Source: Calidithermus roseus (GTDB lineage: Bacteria; Deinococcota; Deinococci; Deinococcales; Thermaceae). Taken from it: a stretch of DNA of 43,864 nucleotides. The notes under the pieces are model-generated. The model was not told the origin of the DNA. It did not search any database and saw only the letters and a list, made by a program, of their open reading frames with translations. The translations under genes and the position numbers were made by a program. Location: the NCBI RefSeq assembly GCF_003574095.1, contig NZ_QWLA01000023.1:1-43864 (forward strand), in the 5' to 3' direction. Shown piece after piece: positions 12,342 to 19,465 of the stretch. Numbering within the stretch: the first letter of the stretch is position 1; every line of letters begins with the position of its first letter.

Positions 12342-12380
12342 CTACACACGGCCTTCACAATTTCCACTCCCGCCCTTCAC
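12342..12380 (+). promoter_or_regulatory. 11-bp phased hexamer array before response regulator
   Basis: CTACAC (12342), CTTCAC (12353), CCACTC (12364, weaker) and CTTCAC (12375), all exactly 11 bp apart on the plus strand, ending 54 bp before the proposed regulator start at 12435. Suggests autoregulation by the two-component system. Confidence 0.6.
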
Positions 12381-12421
12381 CGCCTGGGGCCAAGCTGAGT
12401 TATGATGCCGGACACTGCGGA

Positions 12422-12427
12422 TAAACT
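12422..12427 (+). promoter_or_regulatory. Leaderless -10 box (TAAACT) of response regulator
   Basis: TAAACT is followed by 7 nt and then the ATG at 12435. The layout matches ten other genes in this window and favours 12435 over the ATG at 12402. Another possible -10, TATGAT, lies at 12401-12406 and would include that earlier ATG. Confidence 0.45.
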
Positions 12428-12434
12428 GAACCTG

Positions 12435-13112
12435 ATGGCACTGGTACTGGTGGTCGAGGACGAACCTGAGATCGCGGAGATCCTCGAGGGCTACCTGCGC
12501 CGCGACGGTTACCGCACCGAGCGGGCCGCCGATGGCCGCAGCGCCCTCAACCTCTATCGTGCGGCCAAGCCCGACCTGATCCTGCTCGACATCCAGATCC
12601 CCGAGCTCGACGGCCTCGAGGTGCTGCGCCGGGTGCGCTCCGACGGCAACACCCCCGTGATCATGGTCACCGCCCGCGCCGAGGACCTCGACAAGCTGTT
12701 GGGCCTGGAGCTGGGAGCCGACGACTACATCACCAAGCCCTTCAGCCCGCGCGAGGTGGTGGCGCGGGTCAAGGCGGTGCTGCGGCGCGCTCACCCCTCC
12801 GAAGGGCCCAAGCCCGTGCTCCGGGCGGGGTTGCTCGAGGTTGACCTCGAGCAGGTGGTGGCGCGGGTGGACGGGGTGAGGCTCGAGCTCACCCCCACCG
12901 AGTTTCGTCTGCTGGAGACGCTGGCGCGCTCGCCGGGCCGTGCCTTCAGCCGCGCCGAACTGCTCGAGGCCGCCCACCCCGACTCCGACGCGCTGGAGCG
13001 GGTGGTGGACGTGCACATGAAGAACCTGCGCAAGAAGCTGGAGGCCGCGGGAGTCCCCAACCTGCTGGAAACCGTGCGGGGGGTGGGCTACCGGCTTTGG
13101 GTACCGACATGA
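12435..13112 (+). CDS. OmpR/PhoB-family response regulator
   Basis: 225 aa. Receiver domain (about residues 1-115): acidic pocket VVEDEPEI, phospho-acceptor Asp in LILLDIQIPELDG, Thr in MVTARAE, Lys in YITKPFSP. Winged-helix DNA-binding domain (about 125-220): LTPTEFRLLETLAR, VVDVHMKNLRKKLE, VRGVGYRLW. Start 12435 begins exactly at the receiver and fits a leaderless promoter; the ATG at 12402 would add 11 residues. The stop overlaps the kinase start (ATGA, 13109-13112). Divergent to the efflux locus and preceded by an 11-bp hexamer array like those before the efflux genes, so it most likely controls efflux in the way BaeR does in E. coli. The link is inferred from site sharing. Confidence 0.93.
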   Translation: MALVLVVEDEPEIAEILEGYLRRDGYRTERAADGRSALNLYRAAKPDLILLDIQIPELDGLEVLRRVRSDGNTPVIMVTARAEDLDKLLGLELGADDYITKPFSPREVVARVKAVLRRAHPSEGPKPVLRAGLLEVDLEQVVARVDGVRLELTPTEFRLLETLARSPGRAFSRAELLEAAHPDSDALERVVDVHMKNLRKKLEAAGVPNLLETVRGVGYRLWVPT

Positions 13113-14389
13113 AGCTGTGGAACCGTCTCGAGGTGCGCCTGGCGCTGCTGATGGCGGCGGTGGCCGTGGTCACCAACCTCATCACCTTCGGCCTCACCGC
13201 CTACCAGGGGCAGAAGGAGTTCCGCTACCTCTCGCCGAGCATCAAGGCCTTTTTGCAGAACCCCGACACGGCGCCTTTGCCCTTTGACCTCTCGAGGGAG
13301 ATCAACCGGCAGCTCACCAGTGCTGATCGGGTCATCATCCGGGCTCTGAGCGACGGAGGGGTTCAGGGGGAGCGGATAGTGGTGTTGCAGGCCATGGAGG
13401 GTGGCAACGTGCTCATCAGCCAGGAGTTCACCCTACGTCCGCCGGCGCCTGGCTTCCGGCGCGGAGCCGGCTTCCTGGAACGCCTGCAACGGAGCCTGAC
13501 CTGGGCCACGCTGGCTTCGGTGGGACTGGGCATCCTCATGGCCTTTGCCTTCGCCCGCCGCCTGGCTCGCCCGCTGGAAGCCATCTCCCAGGGGGCCAAC
13601 CGTCTGGCCCAGGGTGAACTGACCGTGCGCATCCCCACCCCCAAGGGCAACGACGAGGTTTCGCAACTCGCGCGCAACTTCAACGCCATGGCCCAGTCGC
13701 TCGAACGGCTGGAGAAGGAGCGCAGGGCCATGATCGCCGACATCGCCCACGAGCTGCGCACCCCGCTCACCGTGATGCAGGGTCGCCTCGAGGCCATCCA
13801 GGACGGGGTGATCCGGCTGGATGACTCCGAGATCGCCCGCCTGCACCACCAGACCCGGCTGCTTTCGCGCCTGGTCGAGGATTTGCGCACGCTCTCGCTC
13901 GTCGACGCCGGGCGGCTCGCCCTCGAGCGCCAGCCCCTCGAGCTGCGCGAGCTGCTGGCTTCGGCGGCCCAGAGCTTCCGCCCCCGCGCCGAAGCCCGCC
14001 AGGCGCGGCTCGAACTCGACCTTCCCCACCAGCCCATCTCTCTCAGCGCCGATCCCGACCGCCTGGCGCAGGTAGTGGGTAACCTCCTCACCAATGCCCT
14101 CAATCACACCCCTGCGCACGGGCGCATCGTGATTTCGGCAGGCCAGGAAGACGGGCACGCCTGGTTCAGCGTGGCCGACACCGGTCCCGGCATCCCCGAA
14201 GAGGCCCTGCCCAAGATCTTCGACCGCTTTTACCGCGTCGAGCAAAGCCGTAACCGCCAGACCGGGGGCACCGGCCTTGGCCTGTCCATCGTGCGAGCGT
14301 TGGTGGAGCTGCACGGTGGGCGGGTGAGCGCGAGCAACCGCCCCGAAGGGGGTGCGGTGTTCCGGGTGGAGCTGCCGATGGGGGTGTAA
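13109..14389 (+). CDS. Sensor histidine kinase (BaeS-like layout)
   Basis: 426 aa. TM1 (about residues 11-32), extracytoplasmic sensor of about 95 residues, TM2 (about 133-152, TLASVGLGILMAFAFA), HAMP (about 153-205), dimerisation domain with phospho-His in IADIAHELRTPLTVM, and ATPase with N-box NLLTNALNHTP, G1 VADTGPGIPEE, F-box IFDRFYRVEQS and G2 GGTGLGLSIV. All catalytic motifs are present. The ATG at 13109 overlaps the regulator's TGA and is preferred over the TTG 12 nt earlier. Probably senses envelope damage or a compound in the periplasm and phosphorylates the partner regulator. Confidence 0.93.
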   Translation: MKLWNRLEVRLALLMAAVAVVTNLITFGLTAYQGQKEFRYLSPSIKAFLQNPDTAPLPFDLSREINRQLTSADRVIIRALSDGGVQGERIVVLQAMEGGNVLISQEFTLRPPAPGFRRGAGFLERLQRSLTWATLASVGLGILMAFAFARRLARPLEAISQGANRLAQGELTVRIPTPKGNDEVSQLARNFNAMAQSLERLEKERRAMIADIAHELRTPLTVMQGRLEAIQDGVIRLDDSEIARLHHQTRLLSRLVEDLRTLSLVDAGRLALERQPLELRELLASAAQSFRPRAEARQARLELDLPHQPISLSADPDRLAQVVGNLLTNALNHTPAHGRIVISAGQEDGHAWFSVADTGPGIPEEALPKIFDRFYRVEQSRNRQTGGTGLGLSIVRALVELHGGRVSASNRPEGGAVFRVELPMGV

Positions 14390-14424
14390 TGCGTCGAGGG
14401 TCAGGGATCGTAACCCCGATCAGG

Positions 14425-14430
14425 TAGGAT
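14425..14430 (+). promoter_or_regulatory. Leaderless -10 box (TAGGAT)
   Basis: TAGGAT, then exactly 6 nt, then the ATG of the HAD hydrolase at 14437. No ribosome-binding sequence lies between, fitting a leaderless mRNA. Confidence 0.5.
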
Positions 14431-14436
14431 GCTTCC

Positions 14437-15108
14437 ATGAAACACGCCGTGCTTTTCGACGTGGGCGATACCCTCATCCTCGGGCATCCCAAGCTCTGGC
14501 TGTGGCCGCTGTTGCACGAGCGGGGGCTGGCCGAGAAGGCCGATACTTCCAGGCTCATGGAAGCCGTGATGGCTGCATACACGGTTTACAACCAGCGGCA
14601 CATGCAGGCCACCACCGTCGAGACGGCCTTGCCCGTCTGGGCCGAGTTTCACCGCACCTTGCTCTCGGGCATCGGTCTGGGCGAGCACGCTGGGGAGATC
14701 TCGAGCTTCCTGCGCGAGAACTGGCGGAACCCCAAAGTGTGGCCGCTCACGCCGGGAGCCAAGGAGGTGCTGGGCGAGCTGAAGAGGCGCGGCTACAAGC
14801 TGGGGGTAGTCTCCAACTGGGATGCGCTGCTGCCGGGGGTGCTCGAGGCTACCGGGTTGGCCCCCTACTTCGACTTCGTGGCCGCTTCGGCGCTGGTGGG
14901 CGTGGCCAAGCCCGATCCCCGCATCTTCCGGGTGGCCCTGGAGGGCCTGGGGGTCGAACCCCACGAGGCTTTGCACGTCGGGGATTCACCCGATGATTTA
15001 GGCGGGGCCGCCGCCGCCGGGGTGGAAGCCCTCCTCTTCGACCCCTACCGCCGCAATCCCCAGGCCCTGCACGAACTCTCGGGCGTGCTCGAGCGGATTG
15101 ATCCTTGA
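14437..15108 (+). CDS. HAD-superfamily hydrolase
   Basis: 223 aa. Motif I FDVGDT (residues 8-13) carries the first Asp, with Gly in place of the usual middle residue, which leaves both Asp. Motif II VVSNWD, motif III Lys in VAKPDPRIF and motif IV HVGDSPDDLGGA follow. A helical cap (about 15-100) makes it subfamily I, phosphoglycolate-phosphatase/haloacid-dehalogenase-like. Substrate not predictable; small phosphorylated metabolites are usual. Follows the kinase gene by 47 nt but appears to have its own leaderless promoter. Confidence 0.88.
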   Translation: MKHAVLFDVGDTLILGHPKLWLWPLLHERGLAEKADTSRLMEAVMAAYTVYNQRHMQATTVETALPVWAEFHRTLLSGIGLGEHAGEISSFLRENWRNPKVWPLTPGAKEVLGELKRRGYKLGVVSNWDALLPGVLEATGLAPYFDFVAASALVGVAKPDPRIFRVALEGLGVEPHEALHVGDSPDDLGGAAAAGVEALLFDPYRRNPQALHELSGVLERIDP

Positions 15109-15113
15109 GGCGT

Positions 15114-15119
15114 TAGGCT
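15114..15119 (+). promoter_or_regulatory. Leaderless -10 box (TAGGCT)
   Basis: TAGGCT, 7 nt, then ATG at 15127. It favours that ATG over the GTG at 15121, which would be only 1 nt from the box. Confidence 0.4.
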
Positions 15120-15126
15120 AGTGCCC

Positions 15127-15477
15127 ATGAGCGTTCGTAGAGCCATCTGGGGGGACAAATTCGAGGCCATCGAGCACAGCCTCAGCGAGGTGGACGCCGA
15201 CCTCTACGGTTACATCCGCGACTTTGCCTATGAAGAAGTGCTGGGCAGGGACGGGCTCGATCTCAAGACCCGCGAACTGCTGGCGATCACCAGCCTCATC
15301 GCCCTGGGTTCGCCCAAGGAACTCGCCACCCACCTCGAGGGTGCCCTGCTCAACGGCGCCACCGAGCAGGAGATCCGCGAGACCATCATCCAGTCGGCGC
15401 TCTTCGTGGGCTTTCCCAACGCGCTGGGGGCCATGAAGATGTTTCACGCCCTGCTGCGCAAACGGAGCGAGGCATGA
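15127..15477 (+). CDS. Carboxymuconolactone decarboxylase (PcaC)-like protein
   Basis: 116 aa, all-helical. The family core is visible in LKTRELLAITSLIALGSP, then THLEGALLNGATEQEIRE and TIIQSALFVGFPNALGAM. It lacks the CxxC of the AhpD peroxidase branch, so a redox role is unlikely; PcaC-like or unknown enzymes share this form. The start at 15127 is chosen from the leaderless box; GTG at 15121 would add two residues. Overlaps the NUDIX gene by 4 nt (15474-15477), so the two are made together. Confidence 0.85.
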   Translation: MSVRRAIWGDKFEAIEHSLSEVDADLYGYIRDFAYEEVLGRDGLDLKTRELLAITSLIALGSPKELATHLEGALLNGATEQEIRETIIQSALFVGFPNALGAMKMFHALLRKRSEA

Positions 15478-15950
15478 TCGTCTGCTCCGACGTGCTGCTC
15501 TTCGACCGGCCCAACGGGCGGCTGGGGATGGGGCGCAAGAAGCGCGGGGTGGAGGTAGGCAAGATCCAGGGCTACGGCGGCAAGCTCGCGCCGGGGGAGA
15601 CCCTGGCCCAGTGCGCCCTCCGGGAGCTGCTGGAGGAGGCGGGTGTGCGGGCCAAAGAGCAAAACCTCTGGTACGTGGCCCACCTGACCTTCGAGTTCCC
15701 CCACAAGCCCGAGTGGAGCCAGGTCGTGCACGTCTTCCGCCTGGAGCACTGGGAGGGAGAGCCCCAGGAGACCGAGGAGATGGCCCCGGTGTGGTGCGAC
15801 CTGCGAGCCCTGCCCTACCAGGAGATGTGGGACGACGCGCGCTACTGGATGCCCAGGGTGCTCGAGGGCCGCAAGGTGCGCATGCGCTTCGTCTACGGCG
15901 AGGACAACCAGACGGTGGCCCGCGCCGAGCACGAGGAATGGCCCTCGTGA
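15474..15950 (+). CDS. NUDIX hydrolase, MutT/MTH1-like
   Basis: 158 aa. The Nudix box is complete: [20 protein letters not shown] followed by EAG (G-x5-E-x7-REUxEExG), at about residues 37-60. The stretch [13 protein letters not shown] resembles the 8-oxo-dGTPase (MTH1) branch, so clearing oxidised nucleotides is the likely job; other nucleoside diphosphate derivatives remain possible. ATGA overlap with the preceding PcaC-like gene. Confidence 0.9.
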   Translation: MIVCSDVLLFDRPNGRLGMGRKKRGVEVGKIQGYGGKLAPGETLAQCALRELLEEAGVRAKEQNLWYVAHLTFEFPHKPEWSQVVHVFRLEHWEGEPQETEEMAPVWCDLRALPYQEMWDDARYWMPRVLEGRKVRMRFVYGEDNQTVARAEHEEWPS

Positions 15951-16023
15951 ACCCTGCGCCGCGCTCGAGCCTCGACTGCGACGCCATAGTGCACCGTGTG
16001 AAGGAATTGTTGGAGAAACCGAT

Positions 16024-16052
16024 TTGACTTACACCCCCGCTCGTGCTACTGT
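16024..16052 (+). promoter_or_regulatory. Promoter of cold-shock gene
   Basis: -35 TTGACT (16024-16029), 17-nt spacer, -10 TACTGT (16047-16052) with an extended TGC in front. It leaves a leader of about 50 nt before the ATG at 16108. The leader holds an AT-rich hairpin (AAAAAATCC ... GGGTTTT, 16064-16085) that could act as a temperature-sensitive element; this last point is speculation. Confidence 0.65.
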
Positions 16053-16107
16053 TGCGGTGTCCCCAAAAAATCCGGTTGGGTTTTCTAGGGTCGTAAGGAG
16101 AAGTTTC

Positions 16108-16314
16108 ATGAACAAAGGCACCGTCAAGTGGTTCAACGCGGAAAAGGGTTACGGATTCATTGCTCAGGAGGGTGGCCCCGACGTATTCGTGCACTACTCG
16201 GCCATTCAGACCGATGGCTTCCGCACCCTCAACGAAGGCGATGTGGTCCAGTTCGAGATCGAGCCGGGCCGCAACGGCAAGGGCCCCCAGGCCAAGAACG
16301 TTCGCAAGGCCTAA
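16108..16314 (+). CDS. csp: Cold-shock protein (CspA family)
   Basis: 68 aa, standard length. RNP1 KGYGFI (residues 13-18) and RNP2 VFVHYSAI (about 26-33) are both present, with [12 protein letters not shown] at the start and GPQAKNV near the end. Single-strand nucleic-acid binding OB-fold protein acting as RNA chaperone. Ribosome site AAGGAG 7 nt before the ATG. Single-gene unit with a clear promoter and terminator. The longer frame from 16024 lies within the promoter and is rejected. Confidence 0.97.
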   Translation: MNKGTVKWFNAEKGYGFIAQEGGPDVFVHYSAIQTDGFRTLNEGDVVQFEIEPGRNGKGPQAKNVRKA

Positions 16315-16331
16315 CACCTCGCAAACAACTG

Positions 16332-16357
16332 CCCCCCGCTCAGCGGGGGGTGTTTTT
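16332..16357 (+). terminator. Terminator of cold-shock gene
   Basis: Stem CCCCCCGC (16332-16339) / GCGGGGGG (16343-16350) with a TCA loop, followed by TGTTTTTGTT. The stem also lies past the end of pfkA on the other strand, where the T-run is weaker. Confidence 0.9.
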
Positions 16358-16428
16358 GTTGTTGGTCGATGGTCGAGAGCGGGGGAAGGATCCCCTCGAG
16401 CCACCGGCCTCCCTCTCGCTTCCCGCCT

Positions 16429-17397
16429 TCAAAGCGCCAGCATCCTCGCCAGCTCGTACTTGCGCCGATTGATGTCCTTGCGCTTCTCGACGGCTTCCTT
16501 GAAGGGGGTGAGCCGGATTTCGTCGTTGACCAGGCCAATTCCCACCCCACTGGCCCCGGATAGCAGGGCCTCCACGCAGGCGGCGCCCAGGCGGCTGGCG
16601 AGCACGCGGTCGATGGCGGTGGGGCTGCCGCCGCGCTGGATGTGGCCCAGGATGGTCACGCGACCCTCTATGCCGCAGCACAGCTTCACGTCGCGGGCCA
16701 GGGCCTCGGCCCCGCCCTCGTAGCCGCCCTCGGCCACCACCACGATGGAAGAGCGCTTGCCCTTGCTGGCGGAATCGGTGATCACCTGGGCGCACATGCT
16801 GGCGGTGGTGGGGTCTTCGGGGAGCACGATCACCTCGGCGCCCCCAGCGATGCCGACCTCGAGCGCGATGAACCCGGCGTGCCGCCCCATCACTTCGATG
16901 AAGAACACCCGCTCGTGGCTGGCGGCGGTGTCGCGGATGCGGTCGATGGCGTCGAGGGCGGTGTTGACGGCGGTGTCGAAGCCGATGGTGTAGTCGGTGC
17001 CGTAGAGGTCGTTGTCGATGGTGCCCGGTGCGCCCACGATGGAGATGCGGTGCTCCTCGGCTAGCTTCAAAGCGCCCCGGTAGCTGCCGTCGCCGCCGAT
17101 GCAGACCACACCGTCAATGCGGGCGTCCTTGAGGTTTCGCGCGGCTTTGGCCCGGCCCTCCTCGGTCGTGAACTCCTTGCTGCGGGCCGTGAGCAGCACG
17201 GTGCCACCGCGCTGAAGGGTGTTGGCCACGTCACGCGGCCCCAGCACGGTGAAGTCGCCGTCGATCATGCCCTGATAGCCGCGCCGGATGCCCACGATCT
17301 CCAGCCCATGCGCCGTGCCGGTTCGCACCACCGCCCGAATGGCCGCATTCATGCCAGGGGCGTCACCGCCGCTGGTAAACACACCGATTCGCTTCAT
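16429..17397 (-). CDS. pfkA: ATP-dependent 6-phosphofructokinase
   Basis: 322 aa, the usual length for bacterial PfkA. ATP site TSGGDAPGMNAAIR (about residues 8-21) and GDGSYRGA with the Mg-binding region; fructose-6-phosphate site with catalytic Asp in GTIDNDLYGTD, plus EVMGRHAGF and HIQRGGSPTAIDR. GDGS at the nucleotide loop (rather than GGDGT/N of PPi enzymes) favours ATP as donor. Commits glucose carbon to glycolysis. Start taken at the second of two adjacent ATGs (17397), 7 nt from GAGG; 17400 would add one Met. Lies 73 nt after rsmI on the same strand. Confidence 0.95.
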   Translation of the reverse strand: MKRIGVFTSGGDAPGMNAAIRAVVRTGTAHGLEIVGIRRGYQGMIDGDFTVLGPRDVANTLQRGGTVLLTARSKEFTTEEGRAKAARNLKDARIDGVVCIGGDGSYRGALKLAEEHRISIVGAPGTIDNDLYGTDYTIGFDTAVNTALDAIDRIRDTAASHERVFFIEVMGRHAGFIALEVGIAGGAEVIVLPEDPTTASMCAQVITDSASKGKRSSIVVVAEGGYEGGAEALARDVKLCCGIEGRVTILGHIQRGGSPTAIDRVLASRLGAACVEALLSGASGVGIGLVNDEIRLTPFKEAVEKRKDINRRKYELARMLAL

Positions 17398-17473
17398 CAT
17401 TCAACCTCACCAGTTTCACGCTCGAGCCCGACGTTGACGCACTGTTCCGGCGTTCGTTGGCAGGACGCCGCCT

Positions 17474-18271
17474 TCAAGCCGGAGCGTCATGAGCCAAAGT
17501 ATAAGCCTGGTTGCGGGGTATGCCAGCCTCGACCAGGGCCCTGACCAGGGCTTTGCCACGCAGACCCTGGGCGCGCAGGCGCTCGAGCAGCTCCTGGACG
17601 TCTGGCGTGGGGGGCTCGAGGTCCGGCCTTGGGGCGAGCACCAGCACGAACTCCCCCCTGGGCTGGTCGAAGTGGGCCAGGGCCTCGCCCAGGCTGCCGC
17701 GAAAGACCTCCTCGTGCAGCTTGGAAAGCTCGCGGGCCACGGCGACGGGGTGGTCGGGGCCGTAAAGCTGGATCAGGTCCCTCAGGGTCTCCCGCAGGCG
17801 GTGGGGGGCTTCGTAGAGCACCACCGTGCGGCCCGTGGCGATGCCCTTTAGGCGCTCGCGCCGCTCGGAGGCTTTCTGCGGCAAAAAGCCCTCGAAGGCG
17901 AAGCGGGCGGTGGGCAGCCCCGAGGCTACCAGCGCCACGATCAGCGCGGTGGGGCCGGGCAGTACCTCGACCTGCCAGCCTTCCTTCAGCCCCAGCGCCA
18001 CCAGTTCTGCGCCGGGGTCGGAGATGCCGGGAGTCCCGGCGTCGGTGGCGTAGGCCACGTAGCTGTAGCCCGCCAGCAGTTCCCTGGCCCGCCCCACGGT
18101 GTGCTGGTCGAGCCGCAGGGTGGGCTTGGAAATGCCATAGTGCCTGAGCAGGATGCCGGTGCGCCGGGTGTCCTCGCAGGCCACCACCTCGGCCTCCTTG
18201 AGCACCCGCAAGGCCCGCAGGGTGATGTCCTCGAGGTTGCCGATGGGGGTGGGGACGAGCACCAGGCGCAC
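17474..18271 (-). CDS. rsmI: 16S rRNA 2'-O-methyltransferase RsmI
   Basis: 265 aa, tetrapyrrole-methylase fold. Marker motifs of RsmI: LVLVPTPIGNLEDIT at the N-terminus, ACEDTRRTGILLRHYG, TDAGTPGISDPG and LPGPTALIVALVASGLP, then EAPHRLRETL. Methylates the 2'-OH of C1402 in 16S rRNA. Start is a GTG at 18271, where the conserved N-terminus begins, with TACACT 7 nt before (leaderless); the long open frame upstream is antisense to the methyltransferase gene. Possible two-gene unit with pfkA. Confidence 0.93.
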   Translation of the reverse strand: MRLVLVPTPIGNLEDITLRALRVLKEAEVVACEDTRRTGILLRHYGISKPTLRLDQHTVGRARELLAGYSYVAYATDAGTPGISDPGAELVALGLKEGWQVEVLPGPTALIVALVASGLPTARFAFEGFLPQKASERRERLKGIATGRTVVLYEAPHRLRETLRDLIQLYGPDHPVAVARELSKLHEEVFRGSLGEALAHFDQPRGEFVLVLAPRPDLEPPTPDVQELLERLRAQGLRGKALVRALVEAGIPRNQAYTLAHDAPA

Positions 18272-18278
18272 GGGGATT

Positions 18279-18284
18279 AGTGTA
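18279..18284 (-). promoter_or_regulatory. Leaderless -10 box (TACACT) of rsmI
   Basis: TACACT on the minus strand, 7 nt, then GTG at 18271. No ribosome site is present. Confidence 0.4.
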
Positions 18285-18310
18285 AGCCAAGGTCGAGGGC
18301 CCCAATGCGG

Positions 18311-18347
18311 GTCGTACGTCGTACGCAAAACGCAAGACGCAAGACGC
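18311..18347. repeat. Dispersed ACGTCGTACG repeat, copy A
   Basis: Begins GTCGTACGTCGTACGCAAAA and continues with two CGCAAGACG units. Its reverse complement closely matches copy B (32656-32713), and it shares the GTCGTACGTCGTACG core with copy C (33596-33655). It fills the gap between divergent rsmI and methyltransferase genes. A second motif, GGCTGACGGC (18374-18383), belongs to the GCTGATGGC-type repeats seen at 26960 and 32551. Confidence 0.7.
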
Positions 18348-18409
18348 TTTGGCCCTGGACCCTCGACGGCGGCGGCTGACGGCTTAAAGCTTTTTGCCTC
18401 CCATTTCCC

Positions 18410-18415
18410 TAAAAT
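18410..18415 (+). promoter_or_regulatory. Leaderless -10 box (TAAAAT)
   Basis: TAAAAT, exactly 6 nt, then the ATG of the methyltransferase at 18422, with no ribosome site. Confidence 0.5.
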
Positions 18416-18421
18416 CTCCCC

Positions 18422-19123
18422 ATGGCCCGCAACGCTTACGGCTGGCTTTACGACAAGATATACAGCTTCAAGGACTATGCCCACGAAGCGGCGCTCATCC
18501 GCGAGATCATCCACTCGCGCAACCCAGGGGCCAGCAGCTTGCTGGACGTGGCCTGCGGCACGGGGAAGCACCTCGATTACCTCAAGGCTTATTACCAGGT
18601 GGTGGGCACCGACCTCGACGAGGGGCAGCTCGAGGAGGCCCGTAAGCGCCACCCTGACGTGGCGTTTTACCAGGCCGACATGCGCGATTTCGACCTCGGC
18701 CAGCGCTTCGACGCCGTGACCTGCCTGTTCAGCGCCATCGGTCACACGGGGGGTGTGGAGGGGCTGGGCCGGGCGGTGGCCTCGATGGCTCGGCACCTCG
18801 AGCCCGGCGGGGTCTTGCTGATCGAACCCTGGCTCTCCCCCGAGGTCTGGCAGAACGGTCGCCCGCACGCGGTCTTCGTGGACGAGCCCGAGCTCAAGGT
18901 GGTCCGCATGAACACGAGCCGCCAGGAAGGGCGGCAGAGCGTGCTCGAGTTTCACTACCTGCTGGCCCGTCCCCAGGGCGTGGAGTACTTCACCGAGGAA
19001 CTGCGGCTGTTCTTGTTCACCCACGAGGAATACATGGACGCCTTCCGGCAGGCTGGGCTGAGCGTCGAGTTCGACCCCCAGGGCCTTACCGGGCGTGGGC
19101 TGTACGTGGGTTTGAGGTCTTAG
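18422..19123 (+). CDS. SAM-dependent class I methyltransferase
   Basis: 233 aa. SAM motif I LLDVACGTGKHLDYL (about residues 40-54), acidic motif II VVGTDLDEGQLEEA (about 60-73), motif III QADMRDFDLGQRFD and post-motif MARHLEPGGVLLIEPW. The N-terminus (YGWLYDKIYSFKDYAHEA) resembles the N,N-dimethyltransferase group acting on amino sugars or other small molecules, but the target is not predictable. Downstream is a 342-nt gap leading to the RIO-kinase leader. Confidence 0.9.
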   Translation: MARNAYGWLYDKIYSFKDYAHEAALIREIIHSRNPGASSLLDVACGTGKHLDYLKAYYQVVGTDLDEGQLEEARKRHPDVAFYQADMRDFDLGQRFDAVTCLFSAIGHTGGVEGLGRAVASMARHLEPGGVLLIEPWLSPEVWQNGRPHAVFVDEPELKVVRMNTSRQEGRQSVLEFHYLLARPQGVEYFTEELRLFLFTHEEYMDAFRQAGLSVEFDPQGLTGRGLYVGLRS

Positions 19124-19160
19124 CCCAGCCGGCTTCTGCCGGGGGCCGGAGCGTTACGCG

Positions 19161-19187
19161 CCCGCCGCCGCTGTGGGTGACGGCGGG
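19161..19187 (+). terminator. GC hairpin after methyltransferase gene
   Basis: CCCGCCG (19161-19167) and CGGCGGG (19181-19187) form a strong stem 38 nt past the stop. No T-run follows, so termination is uncertain. Confidence 0.35.
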
Positions 19188-19232
19188 CAACGGGGAGCCG
19201 GAGGGATTTTGAGCGAATTTCCGAGGTGGGGC

Positions 19233-19263
19233 TTGCATAAAGTGCGGGGGATTATGCTACACT
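19233..19263 (+). promoter_or_regulatory. Promoter of leader ORF / RIO kinase unit
   Basis: TTGCAT (19233-19238) and an extended -10, TGC-TACACT (TACACT at 19258-19263), 19 nt apart; TATGCT (19253-19258) is an alternative -10 with a short spacer. Start of transcription near 19270 gives a leader of about 195 nt before the RIO kinase. Confidence 0.5.
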
Positions 19264-19299
19264 CTTTCCATTGAAACACTCCGAAAGGAGGTGACCGCG

Positions 19300-19386
19300 A
19301 TGATGACGATCCACTGCATCCTTCACCAAGCAGCCATTGACTCCGTCAGCGTGGTCTGCCTCCGTGCCATTATGTCGGCAACATAG
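19300..19386 (+). CDS. 28-codon leader ORF upstream of RIO kinase
   Basis: Encodes MMTIHCILHQAAID followed by SVSVVCLRAIMSAT. It has a very strong ribosome site (AAGGAGGTGA, 19285-19294) and its own promoter. Nine of 28 residues are I, L or V, and there are two Cys and two His, but no run of one amino acid. The stop codon is 16 nt before a perfect terminator-like hairpin, the layout of a leader peptide controlling attenuation of the downstream gene. It could instead be a small independent protein with its own terminator. Both readings are inference. Confidence 0.55.
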   Translation: MMTIHCILHQAAIDSVSVVCLRAIMSAT

Positions 19387-19402
19387 ACAGAAGCGATGGT
19401 CT

Positions 19403-19439
19403 GTCCGGGGGCACACCAGAGGCCCCCGGACTTCTCTTT
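19403..19439 (+). terminator. Terminator/attenuator hairpin before RIO kinase
   Basis: Perfect 10-bp stem GTCCGGGGGC (19403-19412) / GCCCCCGGAC (19422-19431), 9-nt loop, then TTCTCTTT. A competing stem GACAGA (19386-19391) / TCTGTC (19400-19405) shares three bases with its left arm and starts at the stop codon of the leader ORF, so a terminator/antiterminator switch is possible. The RIO kinase begins 27 nt later. Confidence 0.7.
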
Positions 19440-19465
19440 GCCATCCCCAATTCGAGGTTGACTCA

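Noticed and set aside
12402-12434. Response-regulator start at 12402
   Set aside because: It overlaps a -10-like TATGAT and adds 11 residues before the receiver core; the ATG at 12435 fits a TAAACT box 7 nt away. Not excluded.
15611-16027. Alternative frame over the NUDIX gene
   Set aside because: Arg/Gly/Ala/Pro-rich shadow; the Nudix box is in the other frame.
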